64,000 nucleotides of DNA from Rutpela maculata (lineage: Eukaryota > Arthropoda > Insecta > Coleoptera > Cerambycidae): contig OW386293.2 of the NCBI GenBank assembly GCA_936432065.2, positions 64,316,265-64,380,264 on the forward strand, in the 5' to 3' direction. The notes beneath the pieces are model-generated. The model did no database searches, was not told the DNA's origin, and worked only from the letters and a program-made list of their open reading frames with translations. The position numbers and the translations under genes are program-made. Numbering within the stretch: position 1 is the first letter of the stretch; each line of letters begins with the position of its first letter. Shown in pieces: positions 32,460 to 43,925 of this stretch.

Positions 32460-35400
32460 ATCTCACAGATTGCCTGTGAAATGAATTCAATTTGGGGGGG
32501 GGGGAGGCGGTTTTGAACGCACAGCGGTTGCGCGTTGCCGCTATCAGTCAAGCGGTATTTTATCAGAGTTTAAATAAAAAAAATGGCGTTGGTATCAAGA
32601 TTATTATAATAAATAATTTTTAGGGAATCTCAGATTTTCTCCCCGGACTATGACAAATTTTACAAAATTTATGTAAGTTACAGATTTTACTCTAGTTCGT
32701 AAGACTATGATCAATACAAAATAAAATATACTTAAAACGGGTTCTTATCACTCCAGTAAAATGACAGGTTTCATTCTAACTCGGTAAAATTTTAGCAACG
32801 GTTTAAGTTAAAATAAAATGAACGGAAAAACAGACTTACTAGCATTCTCTTGAAATATCTAATATTCCCTTTTTGTCAGGTACTAAAAAAACAATTACTT
32901 GTACATAGTCGTTTGGATATAAACCTCGGAAATGTAATAATTTATAGCTGCTTTGAAATAGACTCAGACGGTGGTGCGAAAATCGGAAATTTTATTTTAT
33001 TCCTCTAACGGGAATGGTTTTAAATAATCACTTTTATACACTCATTCATGTAGAATAGTTTTATCTGGTAAACTGAAAAACTTCTGATAAAAAGCCGGCG
33101 GTTGGGTGATAGTAACGATGCTTGCTTTCCGAGTGGTTACCTTAGCGGATTTCGGGACAAGTAATGAATGACAAATTTAATATTCAGACCACAGAACTCT
33201 CGCTTGTTGTAGCAGTAGCTAGCGCCACGCGCCTCTTTTTAATTATTTTTATTTCAATAAACCTTCCCATCTCCTATTATTTACATTGTTCTGCATAAGG
33301 TACAATTCTATATTACGGCTTAAACTATTCAATTTGAGTTTCGCTAAAGTACGAAAGTCGGCAGCACAATAATTAAATGATTTGACGGCTTATCTGAAAT
33401 AATTTCCCCGGACACGGTTTTATGCTAAATACAATGATTTAAAACAAATATATTCGAATGTAAGCCGAGTTAGTAACGACGTTCAGTATGAATTAAATGC
33501 ATTATAGCATCGGAAAAAACTTCGTTACAACAGTGGATTTATTATTAAATTTTAATGGACAATATTCTATGTATTGAAAATTAACTAGTATTAGTCCAAT
33601 GCATTTGGATTTTTGTTTCGGAAATTATCTGAACTCGCTGAAAATTTAAGAGGATATCCTCAAAAGAGGTAGAAATAATCATCCGAAAAGTTTACCGTAT
33701 TAACACTTGTGCAATTTTTTTTTTTAATTAACAAATTATGCGCACAAATATGTTTTTTTGTAAATAACTTTGTTAATTTGATTTTTTTAAACAATGGTGA
33801 GGATAAAAATAAAGATGAGAAAATTTTACACAGAAAATGCATTATAAATTTTTTCATTTGAGCAAAACTATCGATGCTAGAAATTTTACTACTGACGCTC
33901 GGAAAGGAGCGAAACTTAGCGGCACGGTACTCGAGCGCGTCCCTATACAAAAAGTGTTATGACTTTTGACTAAGACCAAATGACAAAAATTAAAATACAC
34001 TTTGAAATCGACATTGCCATGTAATTGGGGTATGCATTTGTCTTCCAAAAAGCATTTTTAAATTATTATGATTAATAGATAAAGTTATCCGATATGAAAC
34101 TTTTGTTTATTTTAATTAAACAATTGTCACTCTTATATTTTTTCTTAATTGACCTCATAATATTGTACTTTCAAAACACCAAGTTGCAAGATATATGAAG
34201 AGAGAAAAATTTATTTTGTAAAATATCCTTTGCCTTTTGCCCTTTCAAAGACTTAAAAAATTCATTTGTTACTTTCACACAATAAACTTCAACATTTTAT
34301 AGGACGGATATTGAAGCTTGAATGATCTATTTTAAGACGTTGTTTCAGGTTTTTTATAAAAATACCAATTTAGTTATTGTTTTCTGGAAATTCGAGGAAA
34401 AAGTCGATGTTGAAAATCGTATGCGCTAAATTTACCAATCTTTCAATAGCTGTAACTTTTATAAAGCAATGTTTCAATATTTTTCTATAATCTTCTTTTT
34501 CGAAGCCTATATTTGTTATTATTTTTTATTCTTATTATTTATTATTTTTCATTCTTATTATTTATTCTTTATTATACTCTTCGCAACTACGCAAACGAAG
34601 AGTATATTGCATTTGATCGGTGCTATATATGCAACTATTGATTAGAAAGAATAGTAATATATACAGTGTGTTTCACTTCTCGTGAAGACACCCCTGTATC
34701 TTTTTTATTTGTGGCCGAATTCATTTCAAATTTTTATCAGCCATACAACTCCATAAGACCACTTTATTCAACACATAAATGCCGCCTAGATCTAAAACGC
34801 CGGCCTACTGCGAAAAAAGAAAATAGCAATTTTCGAGAAATCATAGTAGGCTTAGAGATAGACAAAAATTTTGTTAATAAAAGTTGTTCCAAATCACTTG
34901 ATATGCCCCCCCCTGTAAAATTTTGTGAAAATCGGAATAAAAAAAAATTGTTTCACTTCTCGTGAAGACACCCCTGTATCTTTTTTATTTGTGACCAAAT
35001 TCATTTCAAATTTTTATCAGCCACGCAACTCCATAATAGACCGTGGGATAGTGACAGATTTTTTTAAACGTTTGGTTCCTATATGGCCTTTTGGGAGCCT
35101 TTTGTGCCTGATTTGTACTAACCATTTCCGTGTTTATCAAATGGTTATCCAAGGCCCCTCAGCGGAAAATAGAAAAGAAAATTTCATGAAAATGAGCAAT
35201 TTCAAACGTTTTGTTCCTATCTGGCGTCAAGTTAGACTTACGTTTTAAAGAAAAACATCCGATACGGAAGCTTATCGCCAGACAAATTCCGTGGGCCGGA
35301 AGGCCCGAAAATTCAATCCGAAGTTGTAAGAAAAAATGGTCAAAATCAAACGATTTGGTTCTTATCTGGGAATTGTATATATAGGTAAATAGATTATAAT

Positions 35401-36696
35401 TATCGTGATATAACAAACGCCAGACAAATTCCGAGGGCCCAACAGTGAAAAAATTATTGTTCAAGTTGTCAACTATTCCGCGAAAATCAAACGATTTACA
35501 TTCGTCTGGCATTTGTTTTTTTGTTAATATTAGGTAATAAGCAGTTTCAATTTAAAATTCCCAGACGAATTGGCTGGGTCCCCTGGATAGCCAGACAAAA
35601 AGAAAAGCGCGAAAAAAATGCCGTTTTTCAAACGATTTATTCCTGTCTGGCATTTGGATTTTAAAAAGATATGTTAATAAATAAGCCATATTTCTAGTCC
35701 CAGATAAAAAGCTTGGGCCCAGACGTAGATATGTTGAGCGAAAGTATCGAAAAATCAAAAAACAGTCTTGTAAAAATCGATGCATTTTCAAACGATTTAC
35801 ACTCGTCTGGGATTTGTTTTTTTAAAAAGATATGTTAATAAACAAACCATATTTCAAGTGCCAGACAAAAATCTGAGGCGCAGCTGTAGATATATCGCAA
35901 ATTTTGAGGTTCTACAGTTGGCAACTTTTTAATCCTGGCTCCTACGCCAAAAGACTACTCTAGCTAATTTAAATAGAATAAAATTTGCTAAAACTTTTTT
36001 TTTTAATTTTTTGAATTCCGACAAAAATGAAGGAATTAGAGGGGGGCGGGATTTGGGACTTTTTTTTTTCGGTAAAATTTCTCAATTTTGTCACCGTAAT
36101 TAATCGGTAATTAATTGAAATCGATCTCATATGTGATGTGCACTTTATATCATGTACTACTTTGACGTTCCGTTAAACTCGGTCCTTCGAAACAAAGGTT
36201 TCTGAGAAAAATTATTTTTTTTAGATTTACATACATTATAGGAAAACGTGTAATTTCCTACATTTCCTCGAATATCTCGATAATTATTGTTTTTTTCGAA
36301 AAATTTGTAGATAGCTTATGTAAAGAGAATTGATTGAGCTTTTTTTATTTTTTCTCTAACATAAAGAGCAAAAGACCAAATATGCGGACGTCTCAAAGCC
36401 AACCGCCACTCAGTCTATTAATTAGGGTGAAGACGTACCGCTCGGCTAAAGTACACCATCTGTGGGTCCCCACGCGAGACTAGTTTCTCGATCTGACGTC
36501 ACAGTGCTTTTCGTGAGGAGTAGCGAGGATTTCAACTTTAATTATTTATAGCAAAGTAAGTACTGCGATTTTAGAGCTGATATTCGATGTGGCGTGTTTT
36601 TATACATAAACACACACTTTAATGAAATACAAAAAAAATGGGCAAGTTCCCCATTAGCAAACGATAAATAAAAATCACCCCGGGACGAGCGGGGAG

Positions 36697-36703
36697 TATA
36701 AAA
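36697..36703 (+). promoter_or_regulatory. TATA box in the loop of the fold-back element
   Basis: TATAAAA within GGGGAGTATAAAAAGCAGC lies 89 bases upstream of an ATG (36786) that opens a short coding remnant. The upstream 36400-36690 is locally GC-richer than its surroundings. Confidence 0.45.
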
Positions 36704-36785
36704 AGCAGCATCGCTCGCAAGCAATGCATACCACATATGTTTCTACCACATCGCATCTTACGTGTCTTATGTCGCGTGCATTAAA

Positions 36786-37397
36786 ATGAGAGAAGAAATC
36801 ACTTTTGTGTGGTTGACTACCTACGCCAAAGGAGAATGAAACAGGTACGGACTTACGAGGACTCTCAGTTTCTATGGTGTAGTGCAGAGTTGTAAATTAT
36901 ATATTAATATGTAATAATTTATATTTGTCTTTTTGCTAGGATGTAACTTATTTATTGAAAATATTATTCGATCGAGGGATTATGAATGTGAAAGTGACAG
37001 TTATTTTGATTCCAGTGATAAAGAAAATCAAATTCCAAATGAGTTTCAAGTGAGAAAAAAACGGCATTTCAAGGGCGGATCTGGACCTTGAGCTTGGGGG
37101 GGGGGGGTAACGTAGCCGCGTGTTGAAAATAACAAAAATGTTTTTCCTTCGAAAATTAAACTTGATGAGCGGGGGGGGAAAAAATCTCAAAAAAATTATA
37201 AACACAACTAAATAGAATATATATTCAAAAATATAACATAAAATAATAAAAATTATGAAATTTTAAAATGAAAGTTGATTGTTTACGGAATCTTGGGGGG
37301 TAACTACCCCGTTACCCCCATAAATCCGCGCTTGCGGCATTTAAGTAGTGACGCGAAACAAATTTGTTTAAATGTGTATAATACTCTTTTACAATGA
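36786..37397 (+). pseudogene. Two-exon coding remnant in the fold-back loop, probable transposase N-terminus
   Basis: A short first exon starts at ATG 36786 and ends at a donor ACAG|GTACGG (36844/36845). A 95-base intron ends TTTTGCTAG (36939). In exon 2 one frame reads SDSYFDSSDKENQIPNEF and then RKKRH. There a 265-base hAT-type insertion (37070-37334, with 8-base duplication) interrupts it. Across the insertion the same frame resumes as LSSDAKQICLNVYNTLLQ and stops at 37395. The ATG frame and the exon 2 frame differ by one base, so exon 1 has a small indel. The basic patch followed by an LSxxAKxxxxNVY motif is reminiscent of the N-termini of some insect DDE transposases, but this is inference. 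No catalytic domain remains. Confidence 0.45.
37070..37334. mobile_element. 265-base hAT-like MITE
   Basis: Flanked by perfect 8-base duplications CGGCATTT (37062-37069 and 37335-37342). Ends are CAAGGGCGGATC and the complement of CAAGCGCGGATT, followed by G-rich GGGGGTAAC on each side. An 8-base duplication with CA...TG ends is the hAT signature. No coding capacity. Confidence 0.88.
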
Positions 37398-37504
37398 CAA
37401 GCTAATGAAATGCCAGGCGAGTGTGAATCGTTTGAAAATGCATCGATTTTTACACGACTGTTTTTTGATTTTTCGATACTTTCACTCAACATATCTACGG
37501 CTGG

Positions 37505-37925
37505 GCCCTGGCTTTTTGTCTGGGACTTGAAATATGGTTTATTCATTACCATATCTTTTTAAAATCCAAATGCCAGACAGGAATAAATCGTTTGAAAAAA
37601 TGGCTTTTTTCGTGCACTTCTTTTAAGATTTAAAATATGTTTGGCCCACGCTTTTTGTCTGGGACTTGAAATATGGTTTATTTATTACCATATCTTTTTA
37701 AAATCCAAATGCCAGACAGGAATAAATCGTTTGGAAAAATGGGTTTTTTTTCGTGCACTTCTTTTAAGATTTAAAATATGTTTGGCAAACGCTTTTTGTC
37801 TGGGACTTGAAATATGGTTTATTTATTACCATATCTTTTTAAAATCCAAATGCCAGACAAGAATAAATCGTTTGAAAAAATGGCTTTTTTTCGTGCACTT
37901 CTTTTAAGATTTAAAATATGTTTGG
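37505..37925. repeat. Tandem unit of about 140 bases, three copies, in the right arm
   Basis: GCTTTTTGTCTGGGACTTGA occurs at 37511, 37649 and 37791, each followed by AAATATGGTTTATTCATTAC or a variant, AAATGCCAGACAGGAATAAA and a T-rich tail. The left arm has two diverged equivalents, so the right arm was expanded. Open frames here follow the repeat. Confidence 0.88.
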
Positions 37926-39708
37926 CCCACTAAAAATGTCTGTGAATGATACAATACATTTTCGTTTTGGTTAATTTTTACAGAAAAAATCATTTCACAT
38001 GAGAACCAATCGTTTGATTTTCGCGGAATAGTTGACAACTTGAACAATAATTTTTTCACTGTTGGGCCCTCGGAATTTGTCTGGCGTTTGTTACATCGCG
38101 ATAATTATAATCTATTTACCTATACATACAATTCCCAGATAAGAACCAAATCGTTTGATTTTGACCATTTTTTCTTACAACTTCGGATTGAAATTTCGGG
38201 CCTTCCGGCCCACGAAATTTGTCTGGCGATAAGCTTCCGTCGGATGTTTTTCTTTAAAATGTATGTCTAACTTGACGCCAGATAGGAACAAAACGTTTGA
38301 AATTGCTCATTTTGATGAAATTTTCTTTTCTGTTTTCCGCTGAGGGGCCCTGGATAACCGTTTGATAAACACGAAAATGGTTAGTACAAATTAGGCACAA
38401 AAGGCTCCCAAAAGGCCAGATAGGAACCAAACGTTTAAAAAAATCTGTCACTATCCCACGGTCTATAAGATGAATTTATTCAATACATAAATGCCGCCTA
38501 GATCTAAAACGCCGGCCTACTGCGATAAAAAGAAAATAGCAATTTTCAAGAACTCATAGTGGGCTTAGAGATAGTCAAAAATTTTGTTAATAAAAGTTGT
38601 TCGGAATCACTTGATATGCCCCCCTGTAAAATTTTGTGAAAATCGAAATATTTTCAAAAAAAAGAAATTTGTTTCACTTCTCGTGAAGACACCCCTGTAT
38701 CTTTTTTATTTGTAACCGAATTCATTTCATTTTATCAGCTATACAACTCCATAAGTCGACTTGATTCAATACATAAATGCCGCCTAGACTTAAGATGCCG
38801 GCCTACTGCGATAAAAAGAAAATAACAATTTTCGAGAACTCATAGTAGGCTTAGAGATAGACAAAAATGTTGTTAATAAAATTTGTTCAGAATCACTTGA
38901 TATGCCCCCTTGTAAAATTTTGTGAAAATCGGAATATTTTTTTTTTTTATTTTTGTTTCACTTCTCGTGAAGACACCCCTGTATCTTTTCTATTTATTGC
39001 CGAATTCATTTCAAACTTCAGCCATACAACTCCATAGGGCGATTTTATCTAACACCTAAAGAGAATTTTTTCCAACAAATGAAAGTTGTGAACAAAAATC
39101 GGCATTCAATAAAACGCTAAAAGGGACACTTTATTATTACACATCAACTTAAATGTAATATCGTTTTCTTTTTTTCAATCATTTTATAATACTTGGAAAT
39201 CTGTATGTAAGTATGTATTATGTATGAATGAATCAAATTTACCCACCTTCCGTTATCCAATCGAGCTGAAATTTTGCATACACGTGTAATTAAATAATAA
39301 ATAATTTCAATAATAATTGTGTATGACTTTCATTTGTTGTAAAAAGTTCTGTTTATGTGTTAGATGGAATCACCTTATGGAGTTCTATAGCTGATGAAAA
39401 TTTGAAATGAATTCGGCCACAAATAAAGAAGAACTGAAACATTTTTTTTTAATATTCCAATTTTTATAAAATTTTACAGGGGAGCATATCAAGTGATTCC
39501 GAACAACTTCTATAAACAAAATTTTTGTCTATCTCTAACCTACTATGATTTCTCGAAAATTGCTATTTTCTTTTTATCGCAGTAGGCCGGCGTTTTAAAT
39601 CTAGGCGGAATTTATGTGTTGAATAAAGTCGTCGTATGGAGTTGTACGGCTGATAAAAATTTGAAATGAATTCGGCCACAAATAAAAAAGATACAGGGGT
39701 GTCTTCGA

Positions 39709-42154
39709 TAGTTAAAGCAGATAAATCTGTACGAATTTGTGCAGACTACAAAGTTACTTTGAATAAACATTTACAAGATGACAAATATCCTATTAAAAGA
39801 ATTGAAGAAATCGTTGCAAAATTGAATGGCGCAGCTTTGCAGACAATATGCACTCACAAAGGAATGTACAAGGTCAACAGATTAATGTTTGGAGTCAAGA
39901 CAGCACCTAGCATTTGGGGACGATTTATGGATCAGATGTTGGGGAATATAGATGGAACAACTTATTTCTTTGACGATGTCATAATCCAGGGTAAAAATTT
40001 AAATGAAATGATATACCGATTGAAACAGGTTTTCCTAAAGTTTAGAGAATATGGTTTAAGGCTAAATAAAGGGAAATGTGAATTTTTGGTCAGTAAATTA
40101 TTTGGAACATACCATTGACAGAAATGGATTGCATAAAAGTGATGACAAAATAAAGGCGGTGGAAGCTCCATACCAAAAAAATGTAAATGAACTACGAACA
40201 CTTTTAGGTTTTGTGAACTGTTATCACAGATTTATTCCAAATATGTCAATGACATTAAGACCATTACATGATTTACTACAGCAAGGTATTAATTTTAAAT
40301 GAACGACTGCGCAGAGTAGAGCTATGGAACAAATTAAAAAAGAAGTTGCAAGTGATCGAGTTTTAGTACCGTATAATCCTGAATATCCACTCATCTTGGC
40401 GGTAGACGCTCCACCGCACGGACTTGGAAGTGTTTTATCTCACAGGATCGAGGGAGTTGAACGACCGATCGCATTTGCTTCAAGGTCATTGACTAAAAGT
40501 GAAAAATCATACAGTCAGATTGATAAGGAAGCTACAGCTATATTTTGGTCGTTACATAAATTTTTCCAGTTTTGTTATGGAAGAAAGTTTACATTGATAA
40601 CAGATCACAGACCACTCACGACAATATTTAATTCACAGAAGAATTTACCAGCTATGACAGCGAGACGAATGTTACATTATGCTCAATTTCTATCTGGATT
40701 TGATTATGATATTATCTACAGGAAAACAACGGAAAATAGTAATGCTGATTATTTTTCTAGATTTCCGTTGAATGCAACAGAGAAGCAAGATAATTGTGAC
40801 GAGTATTCACTATTTCAATTGAGACAAATTGAAATGTTACCAGTGACAGCAAAACAGATTAGTAAAGCAACAAAAGAAGATGCAGAATTGAGGAAACTGT
40901 ATGTGTTGTTACAGACAGGTAATAGTTTAAAGGGAACAGATTTTGCTGGAAAGGAAAATGAACTGACTATTGAAAATGGATGTATTTTACGAAGAATAAG
41001 AGTGGTAATTCCAAAATTACAGCACATCATATTAGCAGAACTACATAGTGCCCATATAGGCATGGTTAAAATGAAAGGACTTGCACGTAGTTACTGTTGG
41101 TGGAAGATTATTGATAAATGCATTGAGAAGAAAGTTAAAAGTTGTACTAGTTGTTCTAAGTTACAAAAATAAGAGGCAAAGGTTATTTTACATCCATGGG
41201 AATTTCCTAGTGAACCATGGCAACGCATCCATATAGATTTTGCAGGACCATTTATGGAACAGTACTTTTTAATAGTGGTTGATGCTCATTGAAAATGGCT
41301 ATGAAGAAAATAACGTCAACAACTACCATTAGAGAACTTAGAGAAATATTTGCAAGATTTAGTCTACCAATAACTATAGTAACAGATAACGGAGCACAAT
41401 TCATCAGCGAAGAGTTCAAGACGTTTGTAAATCTGAATGGTATACATCACAAGTTTAATGCACCATCCATGCAGCGACTAATGGACAAGCAGAAAGATAT
41501 GTGCAAACCGTAGAAAGAAGCATTAGATGTATGACGTCAGATCAAGGCGTTATAGAGTATAAAATATGCTTGTTCTTAATGCAACAGAGGAAGACGTTAA
41601 ACGCAACCACAGGTCGAAGTTCAGCAGAATTAATGCTCAAAATAAATATTCGTACACGAATCGATTTGATAAGACCAAACATTACTGTGGAAATGCGTGA
41701 ACAGCAAAATCCTGTTAATTTAAATAAAATTCGAGAAATTGGTATTGGAAGTAAAATATTGGCCCGAAATTATTATAATAAGGATGAAAAGTGGTGTAGT
41801 GGAAAGGTAATAGAGCGTGAAGGAAAATTACATTACAAAATATTGGTAAATGGAGTTGTTTGGAGGAGACACATTGATCAAATGAGAAGCACATCAGTGG
41901 AGCCACGTATTGACAACGAAGTAATTTATATACCTTCAATTACTATGAACAGAGAGAATAATCATAATCCACACCTGGAAAGTCTGAACACAGCTGGAAC
42001 TTCTTCAGGAGATACCGCACAGAATATCTCGGAACCAGAAATAAACGATGAACCACCGATACCGAAAAAATTAGAAACACCTACCAAAAGTCAAGAACCT
42101 CCATTAAGGCGATCAAGATCATATTCGTCATTCAAGGTCGTCAGAAACATGTAA
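39709..42154 (+). pseudogene. pol: Ty3-type pol remnant (RT, RNase H, integrase), mag/K02A2.6-like
   Basis: It starts inside the RT (ADKSVRICADYKVTLNKHL), directly at a satellite end. About 25 codons holding RT motif A are deleted at about 39835, so the first catalytic Asp is missing. LMFGVKTAPSIWGRFMDQML and TTYFFDDVIIQG (FFDD form of YxDD) follow. RNase H has LILAVDAPPHGLG, YSQIDKEATAIFW and LITDHRPLTTIF. The integrase has HSAHIGMVKMKG and SCTSCSK (HHCC), RIHIDFAGPF and ITIVTDNGAQFI (catalytic Asp residues), and a Glu in a frame that resumes at 41501. The C-terminus has KWCSGKVIEREGKLHYKI and RRHIDQMRST. Breaks: frameshifts at about 40105, 41290 and 41480, plus stops at about 40300, 41170 and 41290. 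No gag, protease or LTR was seen. Confidence 0.9.
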
Positions 42155-42950
42155 ATTATATTTTATATAAACTATATTTTATTATAGTTTTAGAGCAAAA
42201 TGTTTCAAAGCTATTTGATTAAGAGAATATAAAAAATACAAAAATATACAAGATATCTAAACTGCAATACACAGTACTTATTTCAGGTTCAAGCTAACTG
42301 TACGCAGGTTAGGTAATGTATCAGTTTTACCTTAAACTGTTATTGAGATTTTAGTAAGGCTATTACGACCCGTAGGAAATTTACAGTCGAGCGTTGTCGA
42401 ATACCTAATAAACACGATGACTTCGACAGAACTTATATTTCGAATATGTAAAAGTAAATTTTTAATAAGAAAAAATAAGAAATAAATAAAAGCTGCAATC
42501 GGGTGCTGCCGACGGAGAACATCTATTAAACACGATAACTTCTGTTAAACTTAAAATCTGCGTTCTTTTGATACATATATAAAATAGCATGGGAGATCAT
42601 TTATAGTGAAATTGGGTCATATCCAGGTGATCGTCAGAGTCGTGGAAACTAACACATTTTATATAAACCATGTGTTATTATGATTTTAGAGCAAAATGTT
42701 CCTAAGGTTTTTGATTAAGAATATAAAAATATAAAGATGTATAAGATATTCAAACTTCAATATGCAGTAGGTCTTTCAGGTTCAAGCGAACTTTACGTCG
42801 GTTAGATGGTATAACAATTTTACTTTAAAATGTTATTAAGAGTATTTTTAATAAGACTGTTACAAATACAATTGAAATCTGCAGTAGGGCGTTGCCGATA
42901 ACCTACTAAACATGATAACTTCTGACAGAAATTTTATATGTAGCATGGTA
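42155..42950. repeat. Pair of about 300-base direct repeats after the pol remnant
   Basis: Segments 42155-42450 and 42655-42945 align through TTTTAGAGCAAAATGTT, TTTGATTAAGA, TTTCAGGTTCAAGC and AAACACGATGACTTC-like sequence. A partial third copy of the last part lies at about 42490-42560. They may be the 3' untranslated region or an LTR derivative of the adjacent pol element. The GGGCGTTGCCGA core also occurs in the minisatellite at 45690-46010. Confidence 0.7.
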
Positions 42951-43384
42951 GACTATTACGAAATGAACGAAAGTAGCAGTCAGGCGTTTTCGACTTGGAG
43001 TACCTATTTCAAAAACAAAAATAAAAAAATATATAGAATGTGTACTTAATCTCTGTATTTAAAAGTGAATTATGTCGTGTTCGTTCAAAATATGAATCAA
43101 ATAGATTTTCGCCCTACTGCCACTTTGAGTATTTATTCTTTTACATACGTAACAAGTAAATGCCACAAATGTTCTCAAGATTCCAAGCCGAAGCGAGCCA
43201 TTATTACGTCTTGCACGTTGCAGATGATAAGCCTGTTTCCTTCTTTAAACTTCTATAGATAATTTTCAAAGTACTTTTCTTGCATTTAACAAAGATTTAG
43301 GATTTAAAAAGGAGATCACTTTTAAATTACAGACAACGTGATTGAACAAATTTGTCCTTTTATTGTAATAAATTACAAACTTAC
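42951..43384. other. Spacer, probable intron
   Basis: No gene or repeat recognised. If the exon to its right is real, this is the start of its downstream intron on the minus strand. Confidence 0.35.
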
Positions 43385-43441
43385 CTCTTCGTGTTCTTTC
43401 GTAAATTTTTCCCGTTTTCTTAAAGCCTCTTGTAGTTTCAA
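43385..43441 (-). CDS. Candidate host-gene exon, 57 bases, coiled-coil-like
   Basis: On the minus strand a pyrimidine-rich acceptor (TATTTCTTTTTTCAG) precedes 57 bases, which are followed directly by a consensus donor GTAAGT. The exon is exactly 19 codons and in one frame encodes LKLQEALRKREKFTKEHEE, a highly charged helix with heptad-like leucines, typical of coiled-coil proteins. The sequence is more balanced in base composition than its AT-rich surroundings and is not part of any repeat seen here. Both ends would be phase 0. No neighbouring exon was found in the window, so flanking introns would exceed several kilobases. I do not recognise the gene. Chance occurrence of both splice sites around an open 57-base segment is possible. 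Confidence 0.55.
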
Positions 43442-43629
43442 CTGAAAAAAGAAATAAAAAAGTTAGTGCAATTTTAAAAAAGCGAAAATTTTAAAATCGC
43501 TCTAGATATTGGAATTATTTATTCATAAAAAAAATTGAGAAAAATCAGTTTTCCTTATTTTTATTTCTTTTTTCGATTATTTAGCAAAATATCTATGTAT
43601 ATATTTATATACGGTATTAGTTGGCATCC

Positions 43630-43925
43630 CACAATGTAAAATTTTAGGTTCAGTTGGCATCCACGAGTCAGATGGCATCCGGTATTCGGATGCCATCTGA
43701 CCTGCTAGAGATATTAACGCAGGGGCTTCGTAGATGTTGTATTATGTCACTAAAACTTATTTTAAGTTGGAGGTCAAATGACCCATTTTGACGCCCTGGT
43801 GAATATTTTAGTTCAGCGGTTTGCTACTAACTGCCGCGCCTGTCGTTCGAAAAATATTCATTTTGAATACCTGCTGACCACAGAAGCGGTTCAGATGGCA
43901 TCTAGTCAGCTGGCAAAACCGTGGA
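43630..43925. repeat. Cluster of GGCATCC motifs with a hairpin
   Basis: TTGGCATCC, TCAGATGGCATCC and relatives recur between 43630 and 43915. GTCAGATGGCATCCG faces CGGATGCCATCTGAC across a 5-base loop at about 43664-43700. Likely a small degraded inverted-repeat element. Confidence 0.6.

Larger units (their letters stand above)
30690..34660. other. Mostly unique AT-rich DNA, no gene recognised
   Basis: About 4 kb without a supported exon. It contains a hairpin at 31878-31986 and a tandem duplication at 32238-32459. Open frames of up to 96 codons are scattered and lack recognisable domains. A poly(G) run of 12 lies at about 32495. Confidence 0.45.
35039..38463. mobile_element. 3.4 kb fold-back element flanked by TA
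   Basis: Ends are GACCGTGGGATAGTGACAG and its exact complement, each flanked by TA. The arms (about 35039-35880 and 37385-38463) pair over roughly 850-1000 bases through many landmarks, for example AACGTTTTGTTCCTATCTGG and its complement. The right arm has an additional expansion of a unit of about 140 bases. The loop (about 35900-37380) is unlike the arms and carries a TATA box and a short spliced-looking coding remnant, so this may be a transposon that kept a piece of its own gene. It inserted into a satellite unit, which resumes on both sides. Confidence 0.85.
34668..39708. repeat. Satellite-armed palindrome (unit about 283 bases)
   Basis: Units begin GTTTCACTTCTCGTGAAGAC and include ACCCCTGTATC, ATTCATTTCAAATTTTTATC, AACGCCGGCCTACTGCG and GCTTAGAGATAGACAAAAAT. 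Direct units lie at 34668, 34951 (interrupted), 38671 and 38955. Inverted units run 39350-39708. Around 39195 the arms meet: CCAACAAATGAAAG at 39074 faces CTTTCATTTGTTG at 39329. The whole resembles a fold-back element whose arms are built of tandem repeats. A second fold-back (35039-38463) sits inside the second unit. Confidence 0.8.

Noticed and set aside
37641..38270. 76- and 88-codon frames resembling each other
   Set aside because: They are translations of the tandem unit in the fold-back arm, and equivalent frames occur in the opposite arm on the other strand (35159-35791).
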